A stretch of DNA of 64,000 nucleotides from Oligoflexia bacterium (GCA_015231955.1 JADGAN010000009.1:1-64000); one strand, 5' to 3'; counted from the first letter of the stretch, positions 46,315 to 55,225 are shown. A program made the numbers and translations. Notes: generated by a model not told the origin, from the sequence alone.

Positions 46315-47536
46315 GTGCTTTGTCCTTTTTCTTAAAGAAAATCTTGGCCTCAGATAGCATGAATAGCAAAATACAGATCACACCAACGATTGCGAAACTA
46401 GTTCTCACCCCACTGCAAACTTGTTCATCACTAAAGAAGGAAAGATAAAACGATGTAATGGGAATTGCAAAACGACTAAGTAGTTGCGAAACAGAAAAAA
46501 GTCTACTGTGAATACCCTTGTGTTCGCATTCATATACTTTGTTCATGAATAGTATATTGAAAGCAATTAGTGTCGTGTTAAATAATGAGTATGAAATGAT
46601 TTTTGCAATAAGTCCTTGAAACGCAAAAAACGAGATCCCACTTAAAATAACCAAGATGATGATGCCTGAAAAATTATACTTTATAATCTCTGGAATGTGC
46701 TCTCTTATTCTCTGACCATTCAATAAGGTAGAGATTAAACCTGTACACAGATAAAATCCTGGTATTGCATATTGCCCCAAACTTCCGAGTTCACTGAAGA
46801 GGATGTAGGGTAGAGAAGACATAAGAAGGCTAATCGATAAAATCAAGAATGTCATTGAAAGAAAAAGATTCCTCCAGAATAGATCTTTCTTGATAAAATT
46901 AACAAAGGCCAGCGTGTTCATCTTTTTAGCTACTTGTGAGTTGTCTTGAGTATCTCGCCTGAAGTTAAATAAAAGATAAGCAATAATTGCATAAGGTAAA
47001 AACGAAAAGATATTCAACTGAGTAAGGAATAACATGTTTTTAGAATTCACTGAAAGAGTTCCTAAGGCCGGAGCAAATATTCCGATCAAGGTTGCTGCAA
47101 CTGTAATCTCCTGTGAGACTATTTTTGCGTCTTTGGTTTTGTTCTCTGGTAATTCATTAAATGCTATCCTTGACCAGGGGATTTCAAAGGCAAAGAGGAA
47201 TTGTAGTACAACAATGAATAGGCACTTTAGACCAAAGGACCAATCAAAATTAAAGGATAAAAACACGAGAATGGAAAAAACAATCTCAGCGCTAACTGCA
47301 TAAAACTTTAGCAACCAAATGTTTTTTGACTGATCGAGGATATGGGCCCAAAGGTATGTCCCTATGGCGGCAGCACTGAATATAATGGCCTGGATAATGA
47401 AAACCCATTTGCTCTCAATTTTACTCGCGAGTAAAAAATAGGGATAAGCAATAGCTAAAGCACAGGAACCAATCCCATTAATTACGAGAGCAAAACGAAA
47501 AAATACACTACTTTTGAAAATTTCAAATAACTTCAC
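46301..47536 (-). CDS. MFS-type transporter, 12 TM
   Basis: About 411 residues with roughly 12 hydrophobic segments (for example FFRFALVINGIGSCALAIAY, VFIIQAIIFSAAAIGTYLW, LFVISMTFL-type segments and FAIVGVICILLFMLSEA). It is a probable major facilitator exporter for the operon's product. GTG at 47536 gives a normal N-terminus (KLFEIFKSSVFFRF); a TTG at 47554 is alternative. It overlaps the ATP-grasp gene before it and the aminotransferase gene after it. Confidence 0.8.
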   Translation of the reverse strand: MKLFEIFKSSVFFRFALVINGIGSCALAIAYPYFLLASKIESKWVFIIQAIIFSAAAIGTYLWAHILDQSKNIWLLKFYAVSAEIVFSILVFLSFNFDWSFGLKCLFIVVLQFLFAFEIPWSRIAFNELPENKTKDAKIVSQEITVAATLIGIFAPALGTLSVNSKNMLFLTQLNIFSFLPYAIIAYLLFNFRRDTQDNSQVAKKMNTLAFVNFIKKDLFWRNLFLSMTFLILSISLLMSSLPYILFSELGSLGQYAIPGFYLCTGLISTLLNGQRIREHIPEIIKYNFSGIIILVILSGISFFAFQGLIAKIISYSLFNTTLIAFNILFMNKVYECEHKGIHSRLFSVSQLLSRFAIPITSFYLSFFSDEQVCSGVRTSFAIVGVICILLFMLSEAKIFFKKKDKAHEGV

Positions 47537-48764
47537 AATGAAACTCGCTGGCAAAATGATTTAACTTAGAAGCACAAGCATCTTCGCTATCCTCTTTCAA
47601 ATAGATGCGTCCTAACTCATGTAGGTAGCTATCAGATTCATACTCTTTTCCAATTTCAATATTTTGCTCTTTTTTTACAATTTTAGGATCGTTGAACTCA
47701 TCAATATTTGTACAACTAATCAATTTACCTTTTCCTGGAGTAAACGAGATCATTCCGGCCACATTGGATTTATATTGAGTGAGTGGCTGTGATCCACTTA
47801 ATGTTTCTCCATATATTTGCAAGGCATTCAAGTTTGTCGTCATGCTGTGAAATTCTATAAACGACATCCCAGGAGGACGAGCAGCTCCTTCGCAGAAATA
47901 TATTTGCTCATTTGGAGTTATAAAAAACTCCATGTGAGTAAGTCCGTCATCGTATTTAAATGCTTTGGCAATTTTTTGGTGGGCCTGTAATATCCTTTGA
48001 GAAATGGGATTAGTACGTTTTAAAGTGTGGGCCATAAAGTAAGCATTTTTGTTCTTTGCAATTGTTAGTAGATCTTGGACATAAACTCCGACTGAATAAA
48101 AGGCAGGTTCACCATCAGCTTGAGTAGTATCAATAAAATACAGATCTCCTGGAATAAATTCTTCAACTAAAAATTGATCCGATTCCAGTTTTTTTTCTTG
48201 CACATGCTGGTTGAGTACTTGGAAATTATCACAAACCTTTACGCCTTCAGAACCCCATAATTTTCTAGGCTTTAAAATATATTTATTAATTCCATTTAAC
48301 AAAGAAGGGTCATTCATGACATCGTGAAGAGCAAAAAATCTTGGTTGCAATACTCCGCTAGACGATGCAGTCTCTCTCATCAACAGTTTGTCGCGAAAAG
48401 CTTCTGCCTGTTTCTCTTTGATTCCTTCAAAATTAAAATAAGAATTAAGAAATCCTACTGTTTCAATGTTTTTTTCGCTCAAGCAAATAATTTGTTTACG
48501 GCAATCTGTTTTTTGCAAACGAATGATCTCTTCTATCTTTTCAATCCATGCTTTTGGATTGTCATAATCTTCTTCGACCATAATGGCCCAAGCTCCTGAC
48601 AAATCAGTAGTTTTTAGCCACTTTTCCTTTAACATCAAAATAACATTTTGCTTGTTCTTATAGAGTGTTTCTAAGAGGTATTTAGAATCGACGATATCTG
48701 CCATTAAAAAGATCAGGGTTTTCCCATCATTAAAATTTTTATCTTCTATAATAATCTTCTCCAT
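47523..48764 (-). CDS. ATP-grasp ligase
   Basis: 413 residues. ATP-grasp fold with YILKPRKLWGSEGVKV (nucleotide Lys and glycine loop), FLVEEFIPGDLYFIDT, and the metal-binding MEFFITPNEQIYFCEGAARPPG. This family (biotin-carboxylase-like carboxylate-amine ligases) forms amide or peptide bonds through acyl-phosphates. It is second after the radical SAM enzyme in the operon, three bases apart. It probably adds an amino acid to a core; the substrate is not known. Confidence 0.9.
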   Translation of the reverse strand: MEKIIIEDKNFNDGKTLIFLMADIVDSKYLLETLYKNKQNVILMLKEKWLKTTDLSGAWAIMVEEDYDNPKAWIEKIEEIIRLQKTDCRKQIICLSEKNIETVGFLNSYFNFEGIKEKQAEAFRDKLLMRETASSSGVLQPRFFALHDVMNDPSLLNGINKYILKPRKLWGSEGVKVCDNFQVLNQHVQEKKLESDQFLVEEFIPGDLYFIDTTQADGEPAFYSVGVYVQDLLTIAKNKNAYFMAHTLKRTNPISQRILQAHQKIAKAFKYDDGLTHMEFFITPNEQIYFCEGAARPPGMSFIEFHSMTTNLNALQIYGETLSGSQPLTQYKSNVAGMISFTPGKGKLISCTNIDEFNDPKIVKKEQNIEIGKEYESDSYLHELGRIYLKEDSEDACASKLNHFASEFHCEVI

Positions 48765-48767
48765 TTT

Positions 48768-49790
48768 CTATGCTAACTCCTGTTTAATACAATTGGCAGG
48801 ATCGCAACCTTTTACACAATGATGTCTTATCTCTGGAAACATTTCGCCCCTGAATTTCCGATATTTTTCTCCGTCCCAAATGTCTTTAATTCTATCTTCT
48901 ATGATATTTCCCATGATGTATTGCTGGTGATTTTCTCGGTACATAGTTGTATCACATGGATAAACATCTCCACTGACGGCATCAATGAACATGGTGTTGC
49001 TCGGTATGATACATGCTCTCTTGCTCGCAAGGTTATATTCGCCCTTGGAGGAAGAGATCCAGTTTTCTAAGCCGTTACCAAAAATCTTGTAAAATTTTCC
49101 AAGAAAAAAACCTTCTTTGATTAGTCCTTCTCTTAACAAAGATTCAATCTTTTTGTAAAAGATTTCAATTTGATCTATCGATACAAACAATTTGTTATAA
49201 TCTTTCATTGGAATTAGGTTTATACAATCTGCACCCAATGTCTTTGCAGTCAGGCACATTTTGTCTATGGTCTCAATGTTGTAAGAACTAACAACATGAT
49301 TAATGATTAAGATTATTTGAGGATGAGATGTTTTTATTCTTCTTATGGCCGAATGAAGGTTATCCTCGAGCCAAGGAATGCCTCTGCTTTTGGCATTAAG
49401 TGTTTCGTCAAAATGGTCAACTGAAAGATAAATTCGAGTAACGTTGTTATTAGCGATAAACTCAATATTTTCATCTGTGAGACAACGCCCATTTGTCGTG
49501 ATGGAAAAAGGAATTCTTCCTTTGCTGGCCAACAAGATTTGCTTAAACTCTTTGCTAAGAAAGCTTTCTCCTCCATGTAAATTAACATCGGTAAGAGGGA
49601 ACTCAATTAATTGTTCTACAAAATCTAGCACGGGTATTTTTTTATTGAATTGCTCTTTGCTTGTTTGCCACACATCACAGAATTCACATTTGGCATTACA
49701 AATATTATTCAATCGTATAAATACTTGCTCCAGCTGTGGAGACTGAGAGAGTTCTTCAGTTGTAAACCGTGACTGTATCTTGAAAATCAT
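48768..49790 (-). CDS. Radical SAM enzyme with C-terminal SPASM/twitch domain
   Basis: 340 residues. The [4Fe-4S]-SAM motif CNAKCEFC (about 33-40) is intact, followed by LHGGESFL and FSITTNGR strands. The C-terminal auxiliary domain has CIIPSNTMFIDAVSGDVYPC, IMGNIIEDRIKDIW and CVKGCDPANC, enough Cys for an extra cluster. In blasticidin-like pathways a radical SAM enzyme (BlsE) decarboxylates cytosylglucuronic acid; the same or another radical step on a sugar is possible here. The start overlaps the gene upstream by 35 bases. Confidence 0.92.
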   Translation of the reverse strand: MIFKIQSRFTTEELSQSPQLEQVFIRLNNICNAKCEFCDVWQTSKEQFNKKIPVLDFVEQLIEFPLTDVNLHGGESFLSKEFKQILLASKGRIPFSITTNGRCLTDENIEFIANNNVTRIYLSVDHFDETLNAKSRGIPWLEDNLHSAIRRIKTSHPQIILIINHVVSSYNIETIDKMCLTAKTLGADCINLIPMKDYNKLFVSIDQIEIFYKKIESLLREGLIKEGFFLGKFYKIFGNGLENWISSSKGEYNLASKRACIIPSNTMFIDAVSGDVYPCDTTMYRENHQQYIMGNIIEDRIKDIWDGEKYRKFRGEMFPEIRHHCVKGCDPANCIKQELA

Positions 49791-50307
49791 AAACCCTTCC
49801 TAAATTTTTAATTGTTACCTTGTCATCAATTTCTGCTATTGCGTTAATGACATCCAGTTGTAGCTGTGAATTCCATTGCTCTAACGAAGGAAGTGTTGAA
49901 TTAGATTTATAATAAATAATTTTGGCACTTGTCACGGTCCCCAGCCCTTCAACTAGGGGTGTTTTTACTCCTATATTGGTGTTAATCATAACGATGATAG
50001 GTTTTTTAAAAGCACTGGCCCAACCTAACTCCAAATGAACTCCATAGCTATGATCTGCAAAAGCGATGATTAGTTCACTCTCAATTACTCCTTGCATATC
50101 GAGTGATGTGCATTCAGCGCCTGACATCAACTCTTCTCCCCACTTTTCTCTTTCGATAGCACAAAAAACCTCATCAGCGATGGTATCTCTCAAGGATTTC
50201 AAAATATTTTGAATCGCATATTTTGCATCATCTATGATAAGATTGTTCTTATCTAGTAATGGTGTTATGGGGGTTGCTAAAAATACTTTTTTAAATTTTT
50301 TAATCAT
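49756..50307 (-). CDS. Nucleoside 2-deoxyribosyltransferase-like hydrolase (BlsM/MilB-type)
   Basis: 183 residues, first gene of the operon. KVFLATPITPLLD starts a Rossmann-like fold, then SELIIAFADHSYGVHLELGWASAFKKPIIVM, the conserved core of NDT-like proteins, whose Glu (HLELGWA) is the nucleophile candidate. In blasticidin and mildiomycin synthesis NDT-like BlsM and MilB hydrolyse CMP or hydroxymethyl-CMP to release the base. Another nucleotide substrate, or a SLOG-type signalling role, is possible. GGTAGGAATAATTT before ATG is a good ribosome site. Confidence 0.7.
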   Translation of the reverse strand: MIKKFKKVFLATPITPLLDKNNLIIDDAKYAIQNILKSLRDTIADEVFCAIEREKWGEELMSGAECTSLDMQGVIESELIIAFADHSYGVHLELGWASAFKKPIIVMINTNIGVKTPLVEGLGTVTSAKIIYYKSNSTLPSLEQWNSQLQLDVINAIAEIDDKVTIKNLGRVYDFQDTVTVYN

Positions 50308-50380
50308 AAATTATTCCTACCTGATTAGAACTTGCTCCTCGTGTATTTCGTTTATCTGCAAACGTTCAAAAAAATCTAAA

Positions 50381-50419
50381 TTGGCGCGAAATATATATCA
50401 GAGAAGTGTCGCGCGTCAA
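50381..50419 (-). promoter_or_regulatory. Promoter and operator-like inverted repeat of the biosynthetic operon
   Basis: On the minus strand TTGACG (50419-50414) and TATATA (50397-50392) are separated by 16 bp. TTGGCGCGA (50381-50389) and TCGCGCGTCAA (50409-50419) form an imperfect inverted repeat whose arms cover the -35 and the probable start site, with a 19-bp spacer, a classic repressor layout. It lies about 80 bp before the first gene. No regulator gene is adjacent. Confidence 0.65.
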
Positions 50420-50908
50420 ACAGATGTCACATGGTGTGTAAATATTACTTAATACGGTTCTCTTTTTTAAAAGCACCTCAAATATGGGTGTACTTAGAAC
50501 ATACCAATCCTATAAAAATCAATATTCGGATAAGCAGCGTAATTAGAAGTAGAACTAATGTGAGAAGAAAACTTGCAATGAATATGCCAGTGTTCAGTTG
50601 TTTGCTAATTGGCTGAAATTACACAAAGATGTTAATGGCCAGGAATTGTTCTGTTAGCATTTGACTCCCGCTGGAGAGAATCTTATTCCAGATTGAGAAT
50701 AAGTTCTACTAATTGATTTTTGTTTCGGAGAAATGGGTTCAGTAGTAATTTTTACATACCAATACAGACTACGTCAGGATAATCTTTACAAACTTTTAGA
50801 TGAAAGCTAGAAGCATAAGTTTTAGACGAAAGATACTTTTGCTTTTACGAGACATCAAATGCCTACTCTATTGAGCAGTTCAACTAAATCAGGAGCATAA
50901 AAATTAAT
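50420..50908. other. Intergenic stretch between the operon and the GNAT-phosphatase gene
   Basis: No gene is supported here. A 7-bp inverted repeat CTTATTC (50682-50688) and GAATAAG (50697-50703) is the only structure noted. AGGAG lies 14 bases before the ATG at 50909, farther than usual. Confidence 0.6.
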
Positions 50909-52066
50909 ATGAATAAAACTTCTACGGTTCAAGTACCACAAGGGACTATTGGTCAGAATTATATAACACCTGAATCAAGTGAGTGGCATACTTTTGTTAT
51001 GGCATCAAGTAACTATATATCCCACTACTGGCCAGAGGCCTTAGAATCAAAAACAATAAATCAATTTGCTGCTGGATACGAAGTTGAATTAAAGAAAAGA
51101 ATCCTTCAAGGAGGGAGAATTCTACTACTGTGGACACTTAACAGGGAATTGTTAGGTTTTGCAAACGCTTGGGTTGAAGGACGTATGTCCTTGCGGACAT
51201 TAAATATTGCTGAATTCCACGTACTGCCGACAGCGCAAAAAAAGGGTCTTGGCAAATCGCTCTTTCAACTTCTGTGCGATGAAGGACGACGTCATGGTGC
51301 ACGTAACATAAGGGCCGAAGTTGATAAGCACATGCAAGCGAACGGTTTCTGGAAGCACATGGGATTAACTCTTGACCCCAGCAGTGAAGATAGAAATATT
51401 TTTACTGGTAAATTAGAACCCATCCGCATAATTTTCATGAGACATGGTAAAATTGTTATCCCTCAGAGGGCCTATGAAGTATGTATTGACCAAAATAAGC
51501 TGACTTTACAAGACGATAATGCCTTGATGTTAGAAAAGTTAGCAGGCAACTTTAATTTAGACCATATACCTGTATCCACATCGCCATATGCACGTACCAA
51601 GCAAACAGCGACAGCTTTATTCAGCAAAGCATCTTTTTCTTCCCTCCAGGATAATGATGGCCTTGTAGAGTTCTTTCCTGAGGAGCTTTTTGGCAAAACC
51701 TGGGAGGAGATCAGCAAAGAATATGTTGGTGACATTGAAGAATTAACTTTATATGGAGATAGAGATACTCTTTTTCAAAATTCAGAAAAAACTTCTACTG
51801 CAAAAAATCGTATTGAACAGGCATGTTTGGATCTCGTTCATACAGCAAGCTTAAGGCCACTCCGCATGGCCGTTTCTCATCAAGGTATTCATGCTCTCCT
51901 AATTTTAAAAATATTAGGCGGAAGTGAATCAAAACGTCATGCAATCCAGCTCAACTATCTCTGTGCTACTGTCTTACAATACAATGGCGAAAGACAGGAA
52001 TTTGAGTTAGAGGTTCTAAACCAGCCCATTGAAAACATCTTACAGCATCTATCAGTAAGGAATTGA
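50909..52066 (+). CDS. GNAT acetyltransferase fused to histidine phosphatase
   Basis: 385 residues. N-terminal GNAT domain (about 20-165): LLGFANAWVEGR, AEFHVLPTAQKKGLGKSLFQ (acetyl-CoA loop), MQANGFWKHMGLTL. C-terminal histidine phosphatase (about 172-375): the phospho-His motif is IFMRHGK, then STSPYARTKQTATAL and AVSHQGIHALL. Each domain's motifs are intact. The gene diverges from the biosynthetic operon, so it may acetylate the product or dephosphorylate a protected form, a frequent self-resistance design. No family with this pair is known to me. Confidence 0.8.
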   Translation: MNKTSTVQVPQGTIGQNYITPESSEWHTFVMASSNYISHYWPEALESKTINQFAAGYEVELKKRILQGGRILLLWTLNRELLGFANAWVEGRMSLRTLNIAEFHVLPTAQKKGLGKSLFQLLCDEGRRHGARNIRAEVDKHMQANGFWKHMGLTLDPSSEDRNIFTGKLEPIRIIFMRHGKIVIPQRAYEVCIDQNKLTLQDDNALMLEKLAGNFNLDHIPVSTSPYARTKQTATALFSKASFSSLQDNDGLVEFFPEELFGKTWEEISKEYVGDIEELTLYGDRDTLFQNSEKTSTAKNRIEQACLDLVHTASLRPLRMAVSHQGIHALLILKILGGSESKRHAIQLNYLCATVLQYNGERQEFELEVLNQPIENILQHLSVRN

Positions 52067-52184
52067 ATCTGTGCTATTGAATGATTGCTGAGTACTCTAT
52101 AGAGAAATGGAGGAACTTAGCATTAGCACTCACTGAATTATTGAAGTACAATCTTTAATAAAAAATAATTCAACGGGTCACTCT

Positions 52185-52676
52185 ATGAAGCATCTCTCTT
52201 CTATTCTGCTAGGCACTCCCTGGTGGGGCTATGTCCTCCTTGCCTTTCTCATCTACTCAGGAGTTAAGGCCAGAAAATCATCTACCATACCGATCAAGAA
52301 GTTATTTGTTTTTCCAGCCATCTTCGTCATTTGGTCCCTATGCTCTTTGGTTAGCAAAGTCCTGGATTCTAATATGTCTTTAATCCTTATCTGGGTAGGG
52401 TTTGGAATCGTAAGCCATCTCCTTGGATTGAGATTTACCAGAGATGCCAACGTCCAAGTAGATCGTATGAATGGCCGCATAACCATTCCTAGTAGTGGTT
52501 GGGTGATGCTCGTGGTACTGATGGGCATCTTTGTTGTTAAGTACTATTTTGGATACTCCTATGCTACTGATCCTGCTGCGGCCAAGGTTTACTTGCTCCC
52601 GATGGATCTTGGATTTTCAGGACTCATCACAGGGGTCTTCTTCGGTAGGGCGTGGGGATACTACAAGAAGTATTAG
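52185..52676 (+). CDS. Small multi-pass membrane protein (DUF6622-like)
   Basis: 163 residues with about five hydrophobic segments (WWGYVLLAFLIYSGVKAR, LFVFPAIFVIWSLCSL, SLILIWVGFGIVSHLLGL, GWVMLVVLMGIFVVKYYFGY and LGFSGLITGVFFGRAWG). The segment GVKARKSSTIPIKKLF after the first helix is typical of a small family of unknown function that I recall as DUF6622. No ribosome site is strong. It is free-standing in the island. Confidence 0.65.
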   Translation: MKHLSSILLGTPWWGYVLLAFLIYSGVKARKSSTIPIKKLFVFPAIFVIWSLCSLVSKVLDSNMSLILIWVGFGIVSHLLGLRFTRDANVQVDRMNGRITIPSSGWVMLVVLMGIFVVKYYFGYSYATDPAAAKVYLLPMDLGFSGLITGVFFGRAWGYYKKY

Positions 52677-52808
52677 ATACACCTGATTATACAGACCGAA
52701 TCCCTCGAGTATGGCAGCTATTGCAAGAGACAAAAAAGTTTAAGTATTTTGAGTTATTAACCGTTATATTTTTTTGGAATCCATACATTTCTAACACATA
52801 GGACATAG

Positions 52809-53717
52809 ATGAATCAAAATTGTAGGCTTTTAAGGAAAAAAGAGAGCGCAAAATCAAATAAAGTTATTATCATTGGCAATGGTGCTATAGAAAGAGGGAG
52901 TGATCCTCTTGAAAAAACATTTGAAGACCTATTGCCAGCCAGTGAAGATAGCAATCATGCTGATTGGTATAGGAAAAATTTAAAAGACAAAAGCTTATTC
53001 TTATCATTGCTAAGTTTTAAATTTCGAATTTCTCGTTTAGAGTTGTTTCGAAAGATAGAAAAAAACGGAGGGTACTCTAAATGGGACAAAATATTTCCTC
53101 AACCAATCAGAACGTTCTTAGAATTGAGAAAAAAAATAGCCTCTAACTTTATAGATTTTAAAGAACAAAATAAAATATCATTAAGAGGTTCATTGAATAA
53201 TGGTTATTTCAACAAAAATGATCTCTTCATAACAACAAACTGGGATTCATTGATTTGGGATGATGAAGAGGTTTCAAATATTATTCAACTGCACGGGATT
53301 ACCAATTTTCCAGAAAGCATGATAATGCCAACTGAATTAATCACAGATGATCTTATGTATGACTTTTTAAAAATTTGCGATAAAGATTTGCTCGACTCAA
53401 TCACAAAAGGTGCATATTCTATGAGTGAAAGTGATTATCGTTTTATGGAATGTTACAGATTTAATTTTCTCACAGAGCTTACTCAAGCACATGATCTTTG
53501 CATAGAATGGATTTCTCGTGCTAATGAAATTGTTATATGGGGTTCATCTTTAAGTACTTATGATGCTGAATTATTAGCTCAAATCTCTACACATACAAAT
53601 GTCGATAAAATTGATAAAATTACGATCGTAAATCCATGCGACACAGCCTTGAATAAAGCAATATCAATTATTGGAGTATCGCCTAATAAAGTTACCAAAA
53701 TATCAAACCTAGAATGA
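52809..53717 (+). CDS. SIR2-like domain protein
   Basis: 302 residues. VIIIGNGAIERGSDPLEKTFEDL at the start, FITTNWDSLIWDDEE, IIQLHGITNFPESMIMPTE and the late EIVIWGSSLSTYDAELLAQI are the pattern of SIR2-like NAD-binding proteins (GNG, TTNWD, LHG, GSSLS). Such proteins act as NAD-depleting effectors in several antiphage systems. No partner (Argonaute, TPR, HerA or ThsB) is adjacent, so it could be a stand-alone defence gene or have another role. Confidence 0.7.
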   Translation: MNQNCRLLRKKESAKSNKVIIIGNGAIERGSDPLEKTFEDLLPASEDSNHADWYRKNLKDKSLFLSLLSFKFRISRLELFRKIEKNGGYSKWDKIFPQPIRTFLELRKKIASNFIDFKEQNKISLRGSLNNGYFNKNDLFITTNWDSLIWDDEEVSNIIQLHGITNFPESMIMPTELITDDLMYDFLKICDKDLLDSITKGAYSMSESDYRFMECYRFNFLTELTQAHDLCIEWISRANEIVIWGSSLSTYDAELLAQISTHTNVDKIDKITIVNPCDTALNKAISIIGVSPNKVTKISNLE

Positions 53718-53840
53718 TTATTTGTCTATATAACTTGATAAGACAACTCTTATGTAATATTCACCGTTCTATACCGTACAAAAATTCAGACCACGGAATT
53801 ATCTCAGAGTCGACAAAAACGAGCGCTTCAAATGATTTTC

Positions 53841-53878
53841 TCACCAAATCCATAATGATATTTATATGATTTTGGTGA
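53841..53878. repeat. Inverted repeat in gene-free stretch 53718-54040
   Basis: TCACCAAA (53841-53848) and TTTGGTGA (53871-53878) flank a 22-bp AT-rich centre; the whole 38 bp is an imperfect palindrome. It may be an operator or transcript hairpin. A TATAAT at 54006-54011 may be the -10 of the next gene. I see no other gene here. Confidence 0.45.
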
Positions 53879-54040
53879 CAATATTCAGTAGGAGTGTTGG
53901 TTTTTGAGAGGAAGATAACGCACAATCATTTTACGATCCCTACATCGAACAAGTTGTTGCGGTCTGCTTTCTAGCAATGGCCAACATCATCCATTTCCGA
54001 GATAATATAATCCCCACCATTAATGACAAGGAGGCCACAT

Positions 54041-54544
54041 ATGAATTCTGCTTTCTTCACAATGCCAGATCAATCCTTTTTTGACACACCTCTTCCTCTG
54101 GATAGCGGACATGCTCCCGCAGGCGCCAATCAGGGCACTGCTAACAAAGCTCATGCCTCAGCCAGCTCAGGGCCTCTGGATACCTCTAAAACCCGCTATA
54201 ACGCCGTTAAAAGCGGTATCTTCAGCTCCAACAGGACACTAGCTACCCAGTGGGAGCATGTATTCTCTGACCTCATCGCAGACGTTTATAACGATCTTGC
54301 CCCTACTAATGAGATAGAGGGACAATTGTGCACGATGCTTGCAGCGGATTTCTTTAGAATGAACTTACTCTTGCGTTACGAATATGGCCAAGTTCTCTCT
54401 GCGGCTGACCATGATCCCGGGAAACTTGGTGCAAGCATGGACTTAGATAAGGCCCTAAAAATTTCAAAGTATGCCACGGGTACTCAGAATAGGATCTTGA
54501 AGACGTTGAGTCAGTATAAGGCAATGAGAGCAACTCAGCTTTAA
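54041..54544 (+). CDS. Hypothetical phage/plasmid-type protein
   Basis: About 167 residues. Pro/Ser/Ala-rich N-terminus, then TSKTRYNAVKSGIFSSN, a pattern (xRxNAxKxGxxS) seen in small proteins from phages and plasmids whose role is unknown, followed by a helical C-terminus. AGGAGG lies directly before ATG at 54041; an ATG at 54023 in frame has no such site. Isolated gene on this strand. Confidence 0.55.
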   Translation: MNSAFFTMPDQSFFDTPLPLDSGHAPAGANQGTANKAHASASSGPLDTSKTRYNAVKSGIFSSNRTLATQWEHVFSDLIADVYNDLAPTNEIEGQLCTMLAADFFRMNLLLRYEYGQVLSAADHDPGKLGASMDLDKALKISKYATGTQNRILKTLSQYKAMRATQL

Positions 54545-54557
54545 TAATCCTGATACA

Positions 54558-55223
54558 TCATTTCTTAAAAAAATTTTTTAAAGTTGCTATAGAGCTTTCA
54601 ACAGCTTCTCCTAAATTTCTGGATCCTTCCTGCAAACCTTCTTTTATGTTTTCTACTAATTTTATCGCTTCTTGATCGAATTTAGTTTGTTGCTTCTCTG
54701 GCTCTGACCATTTTTCAATCCCTTTTGTTAACGCATCCAATGCAAGTTGTGACACCTCTTCTGGTGTTCTTGAAACACGCGCTACATATATACCCAAAGA
54801 GATAGCAGCTAAAGATGCAGCGATAGCTGCTATATTCCCTATTGGGACAGGAGTTGAGCCACCAGCTATCGCGGCCCAAATAGTAGTCCATACAGCAACT
54901 TTTGTACCCAATATTGCCAACATCCCGCAAACAAGTCCAAACCCACCTGCAGCACTTATAAGAATTGCCAGGGCATTCTTGTAATGCTCTAAAGATTTCA
55001 TCTTTGATATTGATAGATGACCTTTGGCCATTTCCATAGAACCTTTTATTAATTTAGGTATCTCTCCGGTTTTCTCAAAAAAGAAATGTTCTACCCAATC
55101 ACATAGCTGGGTAATGTCTTGGTAAGACAATACTCCTTTAGTAGTATTAGTTTTTTCTGCGTAAAGAACATCAACCTTTGCTTTTGCTTCCATCCCAATG
55201 ACCAATTTTTCTTGATCGTTCAT
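54558..55223 (-). CDS. Hypothetical membrane protein, 221 aa
   Basis: Not recognised. Two or three hydrophobic segments in the middle (ALAILISAAGGFGLVCGMLA, VAVWTTIWAAIAGGS and IAAIAASLAAISLGIYVA) flank hydrophilic, Lys/Glu-rich ends predicted to be helical. It follows the 394-residue membrane protein after two bases, so the two are made together. Confidence 0.6.
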   Translation of the reverse strand: MNDQEKLVIGMEAKAKVDVLYAEKTNTTKGVLSYQDITQLCDWVEHFFFEKTGEIPKLIKGSMEMAKGHLSISKMKSLEHYKNALAILISAAGGFGLVCGMLAILGTKVAVWTTIWAAIAGGSTPVPIGNIAAIAASLAAISLGIYVARVSRTPEEVSQLALDALTKGIEKWSEPEKQQTKFDQEAIKLVENIKEGLQEGSRNLGEAVESSIATLKNFFKK

Positions 55224-55225
55224 TT

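Noticed and set aside
40899-50307. RiPP cluster based on radical SAM/SPASM
   Set aside because: No short precursor gene, recognition element, peptidase or LanC-like enzyme was found; the NDT-like, GT and aaRS-like genes favour a nucleoside or sugar product. Not fully excluded.
40899-50307. O-antigen or LPS sugar cluster
   Set aside because: No Wzx/Wzy, no nucleotide-sugar dehydratase or epimerase, and the exporter is MFS-type; the NDT-like, aaRS-like and ATP-grasp genes are not expected in such a cluster.
50431-50616. A 61-codon frame in the region before the GNAT-phosphatase gene
   Set aside because: No ribosome site, no motif, skewed composition; treated as intergenic.
53730-53870. A minus-strand frame of about 31 codons starting MDLVRKSFEALVFVD
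   Set aside because: No ribosome site and too short to judge; possibly a relic but not supportable.
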